Of a DNA stretch of 64,000 nucleotides, positions 22,570 through 32,176 are shown one piece after another (the stretch's first letter is position 1; the number at the start of each line of letters is the position of its first letter). The stretch comes from Selaginella moellendorffii (Eukaryota > Streptophyta > Lycopodiopsida > Selaginellales > Selaginellaceae), in contig NW_003314348.1 of NCBI RefSeq assembly GCF_000143415.4, positions 563,253-627,252 of the forward strand, read 5' to 3'. The notes beneath the pieces were generated by a model that had not been told where the DNA came from, did no database searches, and worked only from the letters and a program-made list of their open reading frames with translations. The translations under genes were made by a program, and so were the position numbers.

Positions 22570-25013
22570 ATGCTTCGCACCTCCAAATGGGGGCGGCTCG
22601 CGCGCGCGGTGCTCCAGTCGCACAGCCTCGACCTCCGCGAGCAGGAGAACGCGTTCGCGAAGGTGGTGCGCGAATGCGGGCAGGAGCGGGATCTGGAGCG
22701 CGGGCGGAGGATCCATGCACAGATCCAGGACGCCGGCATCGCCTCCAACACATTCCTGGGCAATCTCCTCGTCCAGATGTATGGCCGCTGCGGCTGCTTC
22801 CACGGCGCGCGGGCGGCCTTCGATGCCATCCAGCGCCGGAATGTCTTCTCGTGGACGCTCATCGTCGCCGTGTTCGTCCAGCTCGGGCACCTTGACAAAG
22901 CCAAGGAGATGTTTGATCGGGCGCCAGAGCAAGACCTTGTGTCGTGGACTGCGATGGTTACCGCATATGCCCAAGCCGGGCATCTTGAGGAGTCTAAGTT
23001 TATGTTTGAACTCATGCCGCAGCACAACGTCATTGCGTGGAACGCGATCCTGGCAGCCTACGCTCACAACGAGCACCCGGACGAGGCGAAACATGTCTTC
23101 GACTCGATGACGGAGCGCGATGTTCTGTCGTGGACTCGATCATTTCTGTGTTTGCCCAAAAAGGGCATCTGTTGCAAGCGCGAGATGCGTTTGATCTTAT
23201 GCCCAGCAGAGACATCGTCTCGTGGAACGCAATCGTGAACGGCAGTGCCGTGAACGGGTATCTCGTCGAGTCGAGGCTGCTCTTTAACTCCATGCCCGAG
23301 CGGCAGATGATCTCCTGGAACACTCTTCTCTCAGCGTATGCCCGAAACGGGCATTTGCAGGAATCCGAGTGGATCTTCCGCTTCATGCCGTTTCACGATC
23401 TCGTCTCGTGGGACGTGATGATCACCGCCTACAACCAGGCGGGTCTTTTCTACGAAGCCAAGCGAATCTTTGACAGCATGGGCGGGAGATGCTCGGTATC
23501 CTGGAATGCAATGGCGCAGGCATATTCCCAGGCAGGGCATCTCGAGGAGGCGCGCGACGTGTTTGACTGCACGCCCCAGCGTGACTGCGTGTCGTGGAAC
23601 ATCCTCATCGTGGCATATTCCGAGCACGGGTATCTGGAGGAATCTTACGCGCTCTTCAATCTCATGCCGGCGTGGAACGGAATCTCGTGGAACATCATGG
23701 CCACCACATATGCCCTGCGAGGGCACATCCAGGAATCTAAGCGAATCTTCAACTCCATCCCTTCCAGAAGCCTCGTACTGTGGAATTCCATGGTGGCGGC
23801 GCACACCCAGAGAGACCATCTCCTAGAAGCGAAAGCGCTGTTTGAAAAGATGTCCGGCTGGGACGTGGTGTCCTGGACGACCATGATCCAGGGATATTCC
23901 GAGTCCGGGAATCTTGAGGAAGCCAAGGGCTTGTTCGATCGAATGCCTGGAGTCTGTGCCGGATCCTCGTCCGCTAGGGACTACCCGTGCTGGAACGCGA
24001 TTCTCTCGGCATTCGTCCACAAGTCACGGATGGACGACGCAAAGTCCATCTTTGACAAGATGCCCATGCACGACGTCGTCGCCGCCACCTCCATGGTGGT
24101 GCTCTACTCGTCACCCCGCGGCCATCTCCGCGAGGCCAAGCTCGCCTTCAACTCCATCCCCGCCCGCGACTCCACCGCCTGGACGATCCTCATCTCGGCC
24201 TTCGCGACCAACGCCGACCTCGCCGGCGCGGAGCGCGTCTTCGATCTCGTCCCGCTCCGGAGCTCCTTCAGCTGGAACTACATGATCCAGGCCTTCGCCA
24301 CCGATCCGCGCAGCCTGGATCGAGCCAAGCAGGTCTTCGACGCGATGCCGCAGCGCAACGACGTCCCCTGGAACGCCATGATCGGGATGTACTCGAGCAG
24401 CGGCGCGGTGGGCGATGCGCGCGCCATCTTCGATCGAATGCCCGCGCACGAGGTCCTGGCGTGGAGCGCCATCCTCACGGCCTACGCGCAGTCGGGCGAC
24501 CTCGAGTCCGCTACCCGGATCTTCGACTCCACGCCGCTCCACGACGCCGTCTCGTGGAGCGCGATCATCTCGGCGCACTGCCACAAGGGCCGGATCCACG
24601 ACGCCGTCTTTCTCTTCCGCTGCCTCAACCTCGAGGGGATCCAGCCCGACGAGGTGAGCTTCACGAGCATCCTCCACGCTTGCAGCCACGCGGGGATGCT
24701 GCGCGAGGCGTGGAGTGGATTCACGAGCATGGTGGCCGACTTTGGACTGGCCGCTTTGCACGACCACTACTCGTGCATTGTAGACGTGCTGGGACGGACG
24801 GGAAGGCTTGCGGAGGCCGAGGAGCTCGTCCAGACCATGCCGTTTCTGCCGAACTCTGTCGAGTGGACGAGCTTGCTGGGCGCTTGCAAGGTGCATGGCG
24901 ATCTGGGCCGGGCTGCTCGGTGCGCGAGCTTCGCAAACGGGCTCGGCGCCACGCATTCCTCGTCGTACATGCTGCTGTCCAGCGCGTATACGACGACGAG
25001 TCCCCAAGGTTAG
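22570..25013 (+). CDS. PPR protein, S-motif-rich, with one frameshift and a truncated E domain
   Basis: Intronless pentatricopeptide-repeat gene of about 815 codons. After a short leader it carries about 18 tandem 31-residue S-type motifs ending in W (pattern GHLxEAxxxFDxMPxRDVVSWN), then one longer P/L pair (GIQPDEVSFTSIL) and an E-like start (SSYMLLSSAY) that stops at 25013. Such PLS-class proteins bind organelle RNA, usually for C-to-U editing. The frame is broken at about 23131-23136. Upstream codons end VLSW in one frame, and the sequence continues SIISVFAQ in the frame that corresponds to one missing base. Each side is otherwise clean over hundreds of codons, so this is either a recent mutation or a sequence error. 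The E domain lacks its second half and there is no DYW domain. A splice donor near the stop (AAG/GTTAGT) cannot be excluded. A degenerate 5' duplicate lies at 20.3-20.6 kb. Confidence 0.85.
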
Positions 25014-25241
25014 TCTAACATGATTTATTCTAACACGTGCTTAATAAAAACTTCAGGAATACTTACTTCCGTCATATTGATCATTAATTGGTGACTGTTG
25101 CATGGACACCGGTTCCCGTAGTTGCTGTGATCCTTAACTTCACAAATCTAGGAATCTTTCTCTTTGCCTAAGAGACATTATACTTACCTTTTTCTTCTAA
25201 ACTAAATTCTAAGGAAATTATTTAATAAGTGTTTAGGCTAA

Positions 25242-25747
25242 CTAATTACACATGGTCATTATCTTGACAAATTCTACATAGTTGACGTTCCCATCACCAT
25301 CTATGTCCGCTTCTCGCATCATCTCCTCCAGCTCCTCTTGTCCCAGCTTCTCTCCCATGCTCGCCATCACTTGGCGGAGCTCCACGGCGCTAATGTAGCC
25401 ATTCTGATCGCGATCGAACACGCGAAATGCCTCCTTGAGCTCCTCCTCGCACTCGGCACCTCTTATCTTGCGAGCCATGAGGGCGACGAACTCGGGGAAC
25501 TCCACTGTGCCGCTCTTATCCTTGTCAACCTCGTCTATCATATCTTGCAGCTCCACTTCCGTTGGATGCAGGCCAAGGGATTTCATCACGGCCCCGAGCT
25601 CGCGAGTGGTGATGCGCTCTGTCAAATGCAAAACGTTTTTAGAAATCACTGGCTTGAGACCTGGGAAGTCATACCATCGCCGTCTTTGTCGAACAGGCTG
25701 AATGCTTCCTTCAGCTCAGAGACCTGCTCCTCAGCCAGCTCCGCCAT
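25242..25747 (-). CDS. Calmodulin or calmodulin-like protein with an altered EF-hand 1
   Basis: Two exons, 25747-25675 and 25618-25242, giving 149 aa, exactly calmodulin length. There are four EF-hands in two lobes. Loops 2-4 read [24 protein letters not shown] and [12 protein letters not shown], with acidic ligands at positions 1, 3 and 12. The single intron interrupts the codon for position 6 of loop 1, the classic place for plant calmodulin introns. Exon 2 begins AG rather than GT, which changes the codon from Gly to Glu (DKDGDERITTRE, residue 25). Position-6 Gly is almost invariant because it allows the loop to turn, so site 1 may bind Ca2+ poorly. The tail KIMTMCN also differs from true calmodulin. 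Expected role: Ca2+ sensor that binds target helices. Calling it CaM-like is safest. Convergent with the PPR gene. Confidence 0.9.
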
Positions 25748-25881
25748 GGGGGAATGAAGAGGGAAAAAAAGAGAGAAAGGAATACTACCTTCTGGAAAAT
25801 CTTACCTTTACTCCACACAAAAGAGTAACATTTTGTCATGTGGATCTCATTTCTTGTAATATTGGTGAACGGATAGTTTTT

Positions 25882-26677
25882 CTAATCTTTAACGTCCAGG
25901 TCCGACACATATGGTTCTCGTCCCCTCTGCAAAAGCAGCACTTAAATATCACTTAAACTTGCAAGGAATAGAAAATCAATGTCAACCTGTCCGTCTGGGC
26001 GTTCAACAACACCTCCACGAGTATACGTCGGCAGCCTGTCCATGTCTTTCGGATCAAAAGTTTTTAATGGATCACGGGGAACTCCGGCTCCTTCGTTCGG
26101 CGGAGCTTTGGACTCGTCGGGGGGATTGTTTATCACCACGTAGCCGCCAACAAGGCCTGCCACCAGTAAGAATGTGAATCCCAACAGAACTGGATAGCGA
26201 ACTCGGAGTGGATCAAGTCCAAGTTGTCCGAAAATCCCTTTTCCCGTCACAACTTCCATTACCAGAGCCGCCTGCAGACGCTTGTAAGTTTGGAGGAAGA
26301 GCTGCGAATCCAGCTTACCACAACGCCAACCATAGCGAATCGCCCAACTAGCCGCTCCTGAAAGTTGCCAAATCCAAAGAAGGAACCAGGACCACCAAGC
26401 CCGTACTGGCTGGTTCCTTGCTCACCCCCACCACCACCACCACCGCTGCTCTCAGCGCGAACTACAAAATTTTCAAGCGTGTCTAGCACTGTTTTCTCTT
26501 TCTGCCTGGAAAATCAAAAACTCGTCAAGTACCTGTGAGCCGCAGCGGCACTCCGGGTTTGGGACTTTGCCTCCATTTTTTGTTCTCGCCCAGCCAAGCA
26601 TTCCTGGAGAGCGTTGTTGGTATTCCTGGAATGTTAGCAACGCAAACAGACGAAGCCAATGTCAAGCGTTGCGCCAT
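25882..26677 (-). CDS. LHC-like (ELIP/PsbS-related) thylakoid membrane protein
   Basis: Proposed exons 26677-26552, 26501-26319, 26271-25987 and 25926-25882, giving 212 aa. The first 60 residues resemble a plastid transit peptide (MAQRLTLASSVCVANIPG; possible processing after VVRA), followed by a Gly-rich stretch. The first membrane helix has the chlorophyll-binding-family signature ERLVGRFAMVG, then VTGKGIFGQLGL, which resembles PsbS and stress-enhanced proteins. A second helix (RYPVLLGFTFLLVAGLVGGY) follows and ends in a Pro-rich tail. LHC-like proteins bind or shelter pigments and help photoprotection in thylakoids. The exact member was not identified. Exons 2-3 are firm. The exon 1 donor (GTGCCG) is weak, although it keeps phase. 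The last exon is chosen because it splices cleanly; without it the protein ends 15 codons after residue 200 with a different tail. Confidence 0.7.
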
Positions 26678-26963
26678 TTCCACATCAATCGGAGCTTACA
26701 CTGCTCTTTTTGCAGCGAACACGTGGAGAGCTACAGACCATACTTGTGAATCTTAAAGAAGGATGGATTTATCCGAGTCAAACACGTTTGCTCGCACGAA
26801 ATTCGCTTAACTGTGTTTGTCATCCTTAGCGTAGAATTATTAAAAACTACGCTACCTCTTGCATGTTGCAATTGCGTCCCGTCCAGTCCAAGCAAATCCT
26901 TACAAAAATGGCGACTAACACATAGGAATAGTCATGGTAGGATTGGAAATGCAACTAAGTTAC

Positions 26964-27319
26964 CTGAGTTCTGGTAGCATATAAGCTTTTGGAGCCAATC
27001 AGGCCCCAAGGAAAAAGCTCGAATCTCATCTTTAAAGTGGCACAGCTTCTGGAAAATCCGGAGGAAAAGCAAAGCAAACAGTAGTTGTCAAAGAAATTTC
27101 TAAACAATTACCGATGTTTTGTACCTCTCATAGTGCTTGAGCTCGACAAGTCCATAAACCTGTGCAAGGCGAGCTAATGCTAGCAAAATTTCCCGATACG
27201 AAAGCAGGATTCCCCTCCACCACAAAAGGCGAAAGTTATTCTATTCCCCAAACCTCCAGGCGCCACGTCCAGGATCGCAAGCCTCTGGCAGCATCGAGCG
27301 CTTGGAGCACCGCAGCCAT
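26964..27319 (-). CDS. 5' exons of an unidentified small gene
   Basis: Three in-phase exon candidates: 27319-27254, 27159-27125 and 27048-26964. They encode MAAVLQALDAARGLRSWTW, VYGLVELKHYE and a segment ending GSKSLYATRTQ. The donors and acceptors are reasonable except for the weak first donor (GTTTGG). A telo-box-like AAACCCTAG (27336-27344) lies just upstream of the ATG, as at other starts in this window. The continuation is not resolved. One in-phase acceptor lies inside the first exon of the LHC-like gene in another frame, so alternative splicing into that gene is possible. No family was recognised. Confidence 0.35.
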
Positions 27320-27519
27320 AGCCGGAGCCCCGCAAAAACCCTAGGAGAGAGTGTTTGAAAATTGGCGGGAAAAAGCGGGAGACGATTCAACGCTTCCGTA
27401 CAGTCTCTTTGCTCCACGACATAGAGCAAACATTCCTCGCTTCTTCCTTCGCCCGCGCTTCCTCTCGACGCTCCCTCGCTACATCGCAATGCAGACCTAA
27501 TCGTTTAGAGCTCTAAGCT

Positions 27520-28230
27520 ATGGCTGCCTTCTTGCTCCTCTTCCAGGGACTCCGGAGCTCTCTCCTCTTCGCGGTTCTCGTCCCGCTGCTCCTCGCCCTC
27601 GATTCCGAGGCCATCAGGTCGCGCGCGCCCAAGGTCTCCATGCGCTCGCTCTTTCTCGCTGTCAATCTCCTCGTCATCACACTGTTTGCGATGGGCCGCG
27701 CTGCCCAGAACCCTAGCAGCGACCAATCGTCCAGAGCGCTCGTCGTCCACGACGACGCGAATGCCGCCATCGCGCACATCATACCGGAGGGCGGCAATGA
27801 ATTTGACATCCTCGTCGTCTCTTCCTCTTCTTTCGGGGATTATCCGGGAGAGGAGCTCAAGGAGCTCGAGTTTTGCGGCGCCGGGGGATCTCTGGCTTTG
27901 GTCGTGACAAGCCAGGGCGATCCAGAGCTCCTGGACAGCAATCATTGCAGGGATATGGTGCCAGCCCCTCCGCTCTGCGATGAATTGCCGCCGGAGACGC
28001 CAGTGGAAGTGGAATCCCCTGTTGTAATTTCGCCCGGGAAGATCAAGAAGAAGCGCAAGAAGGCGAGGAAATCTCCTCCAGTGAGCAGCAATCCGGGGCG
28101 CGGCGAGGTTGCCACAAACGCGATGGTCACGGTGGGCGTCGATCGGCTGCTGGATTGCTCCATGGATGATTTCAACCGGGCATGCTCTGCCATCATCAAG
28201 CTCCATCGCAAAGAATGGCAATTGAGATGA
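27520..28230 (+). CDS. Small membrane protein, DUF4408/DUF761-like
   Basis: Intronless, 236 aa. Two hydrophobic segments near the N-terminus (residues about 3-27 and 41-60, the second with LFLAVNLLVITLFAMG) are followed by a long polar region with a Lys-rich patch (KIKKKRKKARK) and a conserved C-terminal end, DDFNRACSAIIKLHRKEWQLR. N-terminal membrane helices plus a C-terminal FNxxCxxxI helix is the layout of plant DUF4408/DUF761 proteins, whose molecular role is poorly known. A paralogue with the same start and the same end lies tail to tail at 28830-29624, and a third related protein is at 31346. The family name is inferred from layout, not from a search. Confidence 0.7.
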   Translation: MAAFLLLFQGLRSSLLFAVLVPLLLALDSEAIRSRAPKVSMRSLFLAVNLLVITLFAMGRAAQNPSSDQSSRALVVHDDANAAIAHIIPEGGNEFDILVVSSSSFGDYPGEELKELEFCGAGGSLALVVTSQGDPELLDSNHCRDMVPAPPLCDELPPETPVEVESPVVISPGKIKKKRKKARKSPPVSSNPGRGEVATNAMVTVGVDRLLDCSMDDFNRACSAIIKLHRKEWQLR

Positions 28231-28829
28231 TCCAATCCGAAGGAATATGGATCGTCGCGAAGAATCACGGGGCAAAGTTCCTTGTTCATTGTGTATAGAT
28301 ATAAGTTTCCACAAATGCTGGGTCTCTCAAAAAGATAAAAGATTCAATAGAGATGATAAAGCGATTTTCACGGGTGATTCCTTCCCAGCCAGCATAAAAA
28401 CTAGAAAAATACGAGAGAATCTTCTGATGCCACCTTTAATTCTGGTGAGAGCAATGCAATGCAATTAAATTGGGGGATTGAGACCTCGAACTCATCTTTT
28501 CGACATGCTAATGACCCGCTCGCTGCTCACGAGCGTTGATTAATCCCGAAGACTTTGGGACGAAGAAACCTGGGAAGATCACCGCCGAGACTTTAGTCTC
28601 TGTTTTGTAGGCCCGTCAACTTGTTTGCTGAGCCAAGTTCTATAAAACTATGAAAAGTGTCGGGAACTTCCCAGATTTTGTCTGTTTTTGCCGCCAGGAG
28701 GAACATTCGCCTTGACCAAACCCTAGTCGAAACTTCAAACTATACACATGATCATAGAAGGTTCTTGACAAGTCACAAGATCATAGCATGTTCTTGGGGT
28801 ATTTCTTTAGCTTTTGTTTTTGTTAGATC
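28231..28829. other. Spacer between convergent paralogues; nothing coding seen
   Basis: Contains the 3' regions of the two facing DUF4408-like genes. An AAACCCTAG telo-box-like word occurs near 28717-28725, without an adjacent start codon. Confidence 0.5.
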
Positions 28830-29624
28830 TCAACGGATTTGCCACTCCTGACGACGTAGCTTGATGATCGTCGAGCATGCCTCGTTGAAATCTTCGATGG
28901 AGCAGCTGGACAAGCGAGCAACATCGACTGTGGTGGCCATCCCGAGTTCTCCATTACTGCTAATAACTTGATCACTAACCTGCGCTAATTGTTTGTGATC
29001 CTGATGTTCTTCCAGTAGCTTTGGGATTGCTGCCGCTACTTTCCTCTTCTTGATCGTGCTCTTCTTTGTTGTCTTCTTCGTCTTTGTTGTTCTTGGTGGA
29101 TCCTCGGCGATTTCTTGGTGGAAGGGAACGATGGCTTTGCAGATCTGGCGATTCTCGACCGGGAAAACGACCTCGGTCGTTATCAGGGCCAGAGAATCGT
29201 CGTGAGCGCCATCGTCTTCCTTTCCGGGATTATAACAGAGTTCCTCGCGGCCGTGATGATCACGGGTTGGATGCGGAGTTAGCGGAGAAACATTGTCGCA
29301 GTAGAAAGCGGGAGAGGAGATGAAAAACACATCAGCATTGCTCGATCCATCGGCGGAATTGACATGGGCGACGATCATGGGGTCGCGAACTACAATCGCC
29401 CTCTGCGATTCGAATTCTTCGCTGGGGATCGTGCCAGGACTGCCTCTAAGACTGGGGGTTGCGATCAGCAGCGAGAGAATTAGCAAATTCACGGCCAGGA
29501 ACAAGAAGAATTTGGGGCTCCTGGACGCTAGATCGGCAAGATCAGGGGAGAAGGCCAGCAGGAGAAGAATCAGCAGCAGCCTACTGATCCCGATCGACTG
29601 GAAGAGAAGAACCACAAGGGTCAT
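28830..29624 (-). CDS. Small membrane protein, DUF4408/DUF761-like paralogue
   Basis: Intronless, 264 aa from the ATG at 29624. The frame is open further upstream, but this start aligns with the paralogue (MTLVVLLFQSIG compared with MAAFLLLFQGLR). Two N-terminal hydrophobic segments (the second FFLFLAVNLLILSLLI) are followed by a polar linker, a Lys/Thr-rich basic patch (TKTKKTTKKSTIKKRK), and the C-terminal motif EDFNEACSTIIKLRRQEWQIR, nearly the same as in the gene at 27520. The two genes are an inverted, tail-to-tail duplicate. A telo-box-like AACCCTAA at 29665-29672 is just upstream of the start. The biochemical function is unknown. Confidence 0.7.
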   Translation of the reverse strand: MTLVVLLFQSIGISRLLLILLLLAFSPDLADLASRSPKFFLFLAVNLLILSLLIATPSLRGSPGTIPSEEFESQRAIVVRDPMIVAHVNSADGSSNADVFFISSPAFYCDNVSPLTPHPTRDHHGREELCYNPGKEDDGAHDDSLALITTEVVFPVENRQICKAIVPFHQEIAEDPPRTTKTKKTTKKSTIKKRKVAAAIPKLLEEHQDHKQLAQVSDQVISSNGELGMATTVDVARLSSCSIEDFNEACSTIIKLRRQEWQIR

Positions 29625-31345
29625 GACTTCCCTAGACAACACGATCTTGCCACAATCCCCCAAGAACCCTAAATCGCGAGGAAAGGCTACATTTATAAAA
29701 CCACTGGCAGCCTTCGTGAAATCCACGCTACTGGAGAGCATTTGCGCGTGCCGAATCTTATTGTACCCGGGAGCATATTCGCCAATCCACTTGAAAAATA
29801 GTAAATCTTTCGTACCGTTGTCTGCCGTACGAAACTTTCCCGTTGCCAAGGATATGCCCCACGCCCTCGCGAATATCCCCCTTTAGGGCTTTTAAACATT
29901 CTCGTGGGGCCTAGGTCAAAATATTTGGTAGGGTCGCAGGAGGAGCACGGATGCCTGGCGCGTCAATCAGGAAGGAGCAGCGCAGCTACGGAGAATGGAT
30001 CCAAATCTCTCTCGCAGCTCCTGGTGAGTGATCGTCCTTGCCCTGATCCTTTCACCAGTAACATAGGTCCTCTCTATGTGTTTCCCAGTCATGCCTTAGA
30101 TTTCCACCCTAGATTTTATGGCTCTGCGAGTAAGCAGTGGTCTTGAAGCTCTTGTTCTTTCGTATTTCTTCCTCCCTCCTCTTTGAGTGCTTGCATTTTT
30201 TATAGAGAGGGCGCTAAGTACTTGGGCTTCTTTGTATGGTACTGCATTCATTTGTGGACATGCAAAGCCTGCGTTCTTTCTTTTCTTTTCTCTTGCGATT
30301 CTTCTCGTCATTTATGGCTCTTCAATGGATGCTTTATGCTGCCTGCTGCTCCCGCCTGATCTGCTGACTGCACTTGGCTTCTTCATCGTCTCGTTTCTTA
30401 CAAGTCATGTGTCGTGTGGGGTGCGCAATCTTTAAGCCCAGTCTATCCTGTGTCTCCTGGTCCTTTTTTATATGATTTCTCGTCGCGATGTCGAGAAGTT
30501 GTTTATAGTTTTTGGGGAGAGCCAATGTTGCTTTCCGAGCGAGAACAACATCTAGGCGGCCCCGGCCTCTTTAACTTTCACCCCGTCTTTGATAAGGTTG
30601 GTTTCCGTGTTCCGCTATGCTGGCTGAAAGTGTATGGCTTGCTTTCACTTTTACAAATCTATCCACAACGTAGCTGTCGGGTCTTGCCTCCATTTCTCTG
30701 TCACTGTTCCGTGACAGTATGTTACAGTCTTAGTTTTTTTTTGTTTTCCTCCCTCTGAGTGCTTAAATGACCCTCTGAGTATGGTTTTTTTTTCTAGTCT
30801 ATCGTTTCAACACAGTGTGGTCAGCGGTGTGATTCGACCGAGGGGTTAACACTGGTTAGCTACTGCTTTAGAGTTTTGCCAGGCGGTGTCTGCTGTCTGC
30901 TTTCTCCTAGCACGCACTCGGTACACAGGTTCTTCCTTTATATTCTTCGTTTTCGATTCCACCCTGAATCATCCTGGCATTTCTTCGTCCTCGTGCCCTC
31001 CTCCTTCTCCTTCCTCTCCTCTGTTCTCCAAGTTCAGGGGACTGGTTGCTTTGGGGGATTTGATTTTTCTGCTCTGGTTTCCTGTGGTCCTTCACTTTAT
31101 CTACATCTCCATCCTTTGTAAGTTTTTCGCTAGTTATCTGTTCAAATGTCCCAGCCTAGAGGGTCGGCTGTAGGCTTCACTTTTTGAAGTGTAGTCTGGA
31201 AGCCAAGATCCTTGTTTGCTTCTGCTACATTGCAAATATAAGCCACAGTCCTCCCTTGAGATCTCTCAGCGCTCTCGCTTTGCCCGAGTTCTTCTCTCCT
31301 TTTCCCTTTGCTTTAATCAGACAGAGTTCTTTTTACCTCCGCTAC
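29625..31345. other. Long T-rich intergenic or 5' leader region
   Basis: 1.7 kb without a recognised gene. The sequence is pyrimidine-rich, with many TTTCTT and CTTCCT runs, and may be the promoter and leader of the gene at 31346. Several short open frames occur, none with a domain or exon chain. Confidence 0.45.
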
Positions 31346-32176
31346 ATGGAATTTGGTGACAACAAGAAGTCTTGCTTCGTGTCGGACACCTGCGGAGGAA
31401 TTCCATGTCTGAAGCAGGTTGCCATACTCTGGTCCTTGATGGCCGTGTTAGTCGTCACCATGGATCTTCTCTCCTTTTCGGGGCTTCTCCCGTTTCCCGG
31501 TGGGTACACATTTCCTGTTATTGCTTTTCTATACTTCACTCTGGGCCAACGAATGTGGTCTATCATCGCAACGCTTGGCAACTGCCTCACTCCCGCGGTC
31601 TTGTTCCTCCTCATGAACGTGATGATCGTCGCCATACTTCTCTCGTCCGGCTGCTTCTCTAGAGACGACATGTCTAATCTTCTCCCTGTTGCAGCGCCAG
31701 CCTCCGGTAGCTTCCAGGATCATCAAGCCCCTCCCGCCAGCGACGATGACAAGCACAAGGCCGCAATTGCAACGAAGTCCCGGAACTTAACCCGTTCTTC
31801 CTCGGCAACGGGCGCTACGACTAAAGTCAAAGCTGTGAAGAAAGTGAAGAGGCAGTACTCGGCTCCCAGTCCGTCGAGGTCCAGACTCCAAGACGAGCTC
31901 GAGCTCCGGGAAGAGGAGAAGCAGCAGCAGCAGCAGGTTGATCAAGAGTCGTGCTATAACAAAGAGGAGGATCAGTGGCACCACCACCAGCACCATCATT
32001 CATCCAGCCTGATCATCATGGAGCTCCCGACCGAGGCAGCGGGCAGTGGCAAGGCATACAGCAGCAACCTCATGACTTGCGACCAGGACGTTTTCAACGA
32101 GATAATCGGGAATTACATCGATAAGTTCAAGCAGGATATGCGACAGCAGGAGATGATCCCTGCTCGCGGCTGGTGA
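31346..32176 (+). CDS. Membrane protein related to the DUF4408/DUF761 cluster
   Basis: Intronless, 276 aa from the ATG at 31346 (the frame is open upstream). At least three hydrophobic segments lie in the first 110 residues, including AILWSLMAVLVVTMDLL and PAVLFLLMNVMIVAILL. A long polar region follows, with Ser, Gln and His runs (QQQQQ, HHHQHHH). The C-terminus has a DQDVFNEIIGNYIDKFKQDM helix, matching the FNxxxxxxI end of DUF761-type proteins. It is less similar to the two paralogues at 27.5 and 28.8 kb than they are to each other. Function unknown; membrane location predicted. The homopolymeric runs make this protein a poor candidate for domain searches without masking. Confidence 0.68.
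   Translation: MEFGDNKKSCFVSDTCGGIPCLKQVAILWSLMAVLVVTMDLLSFSGLLPFPGGYTFPVIAFLYFTLGQRMWSIIATLGNCLTPAVLFLLMNVMIVAILLSSGCFSRDDMSNLLPVAAPASGSFQDHQAPPASDDDKHKAAIATKSRNLTRSSSATGATTKVKAVKKVKRQYSAPSPSRSRLQDELELREEEKQQQQQVDQESCYNKEEDQWHHHQHHHSSSLIIMELPTEAAGSGKAYSSNLMTCDQDVFNEIIGNYIDKFKQDMRQQEMIPARGW

Noticed and set aside
24111-25007. 298-codon open frame on the - strand (and a 220-codon one at 22432-23094)
   Set aside because: Antisense of the GC-rich PPR gene. The translation is Arg/Gly/Ala-rich without motifs.
27505-28314. 269-codon - strand frame
   Set aside because: Antisense shadow of the DUF4408-like gene at 27520-28230.
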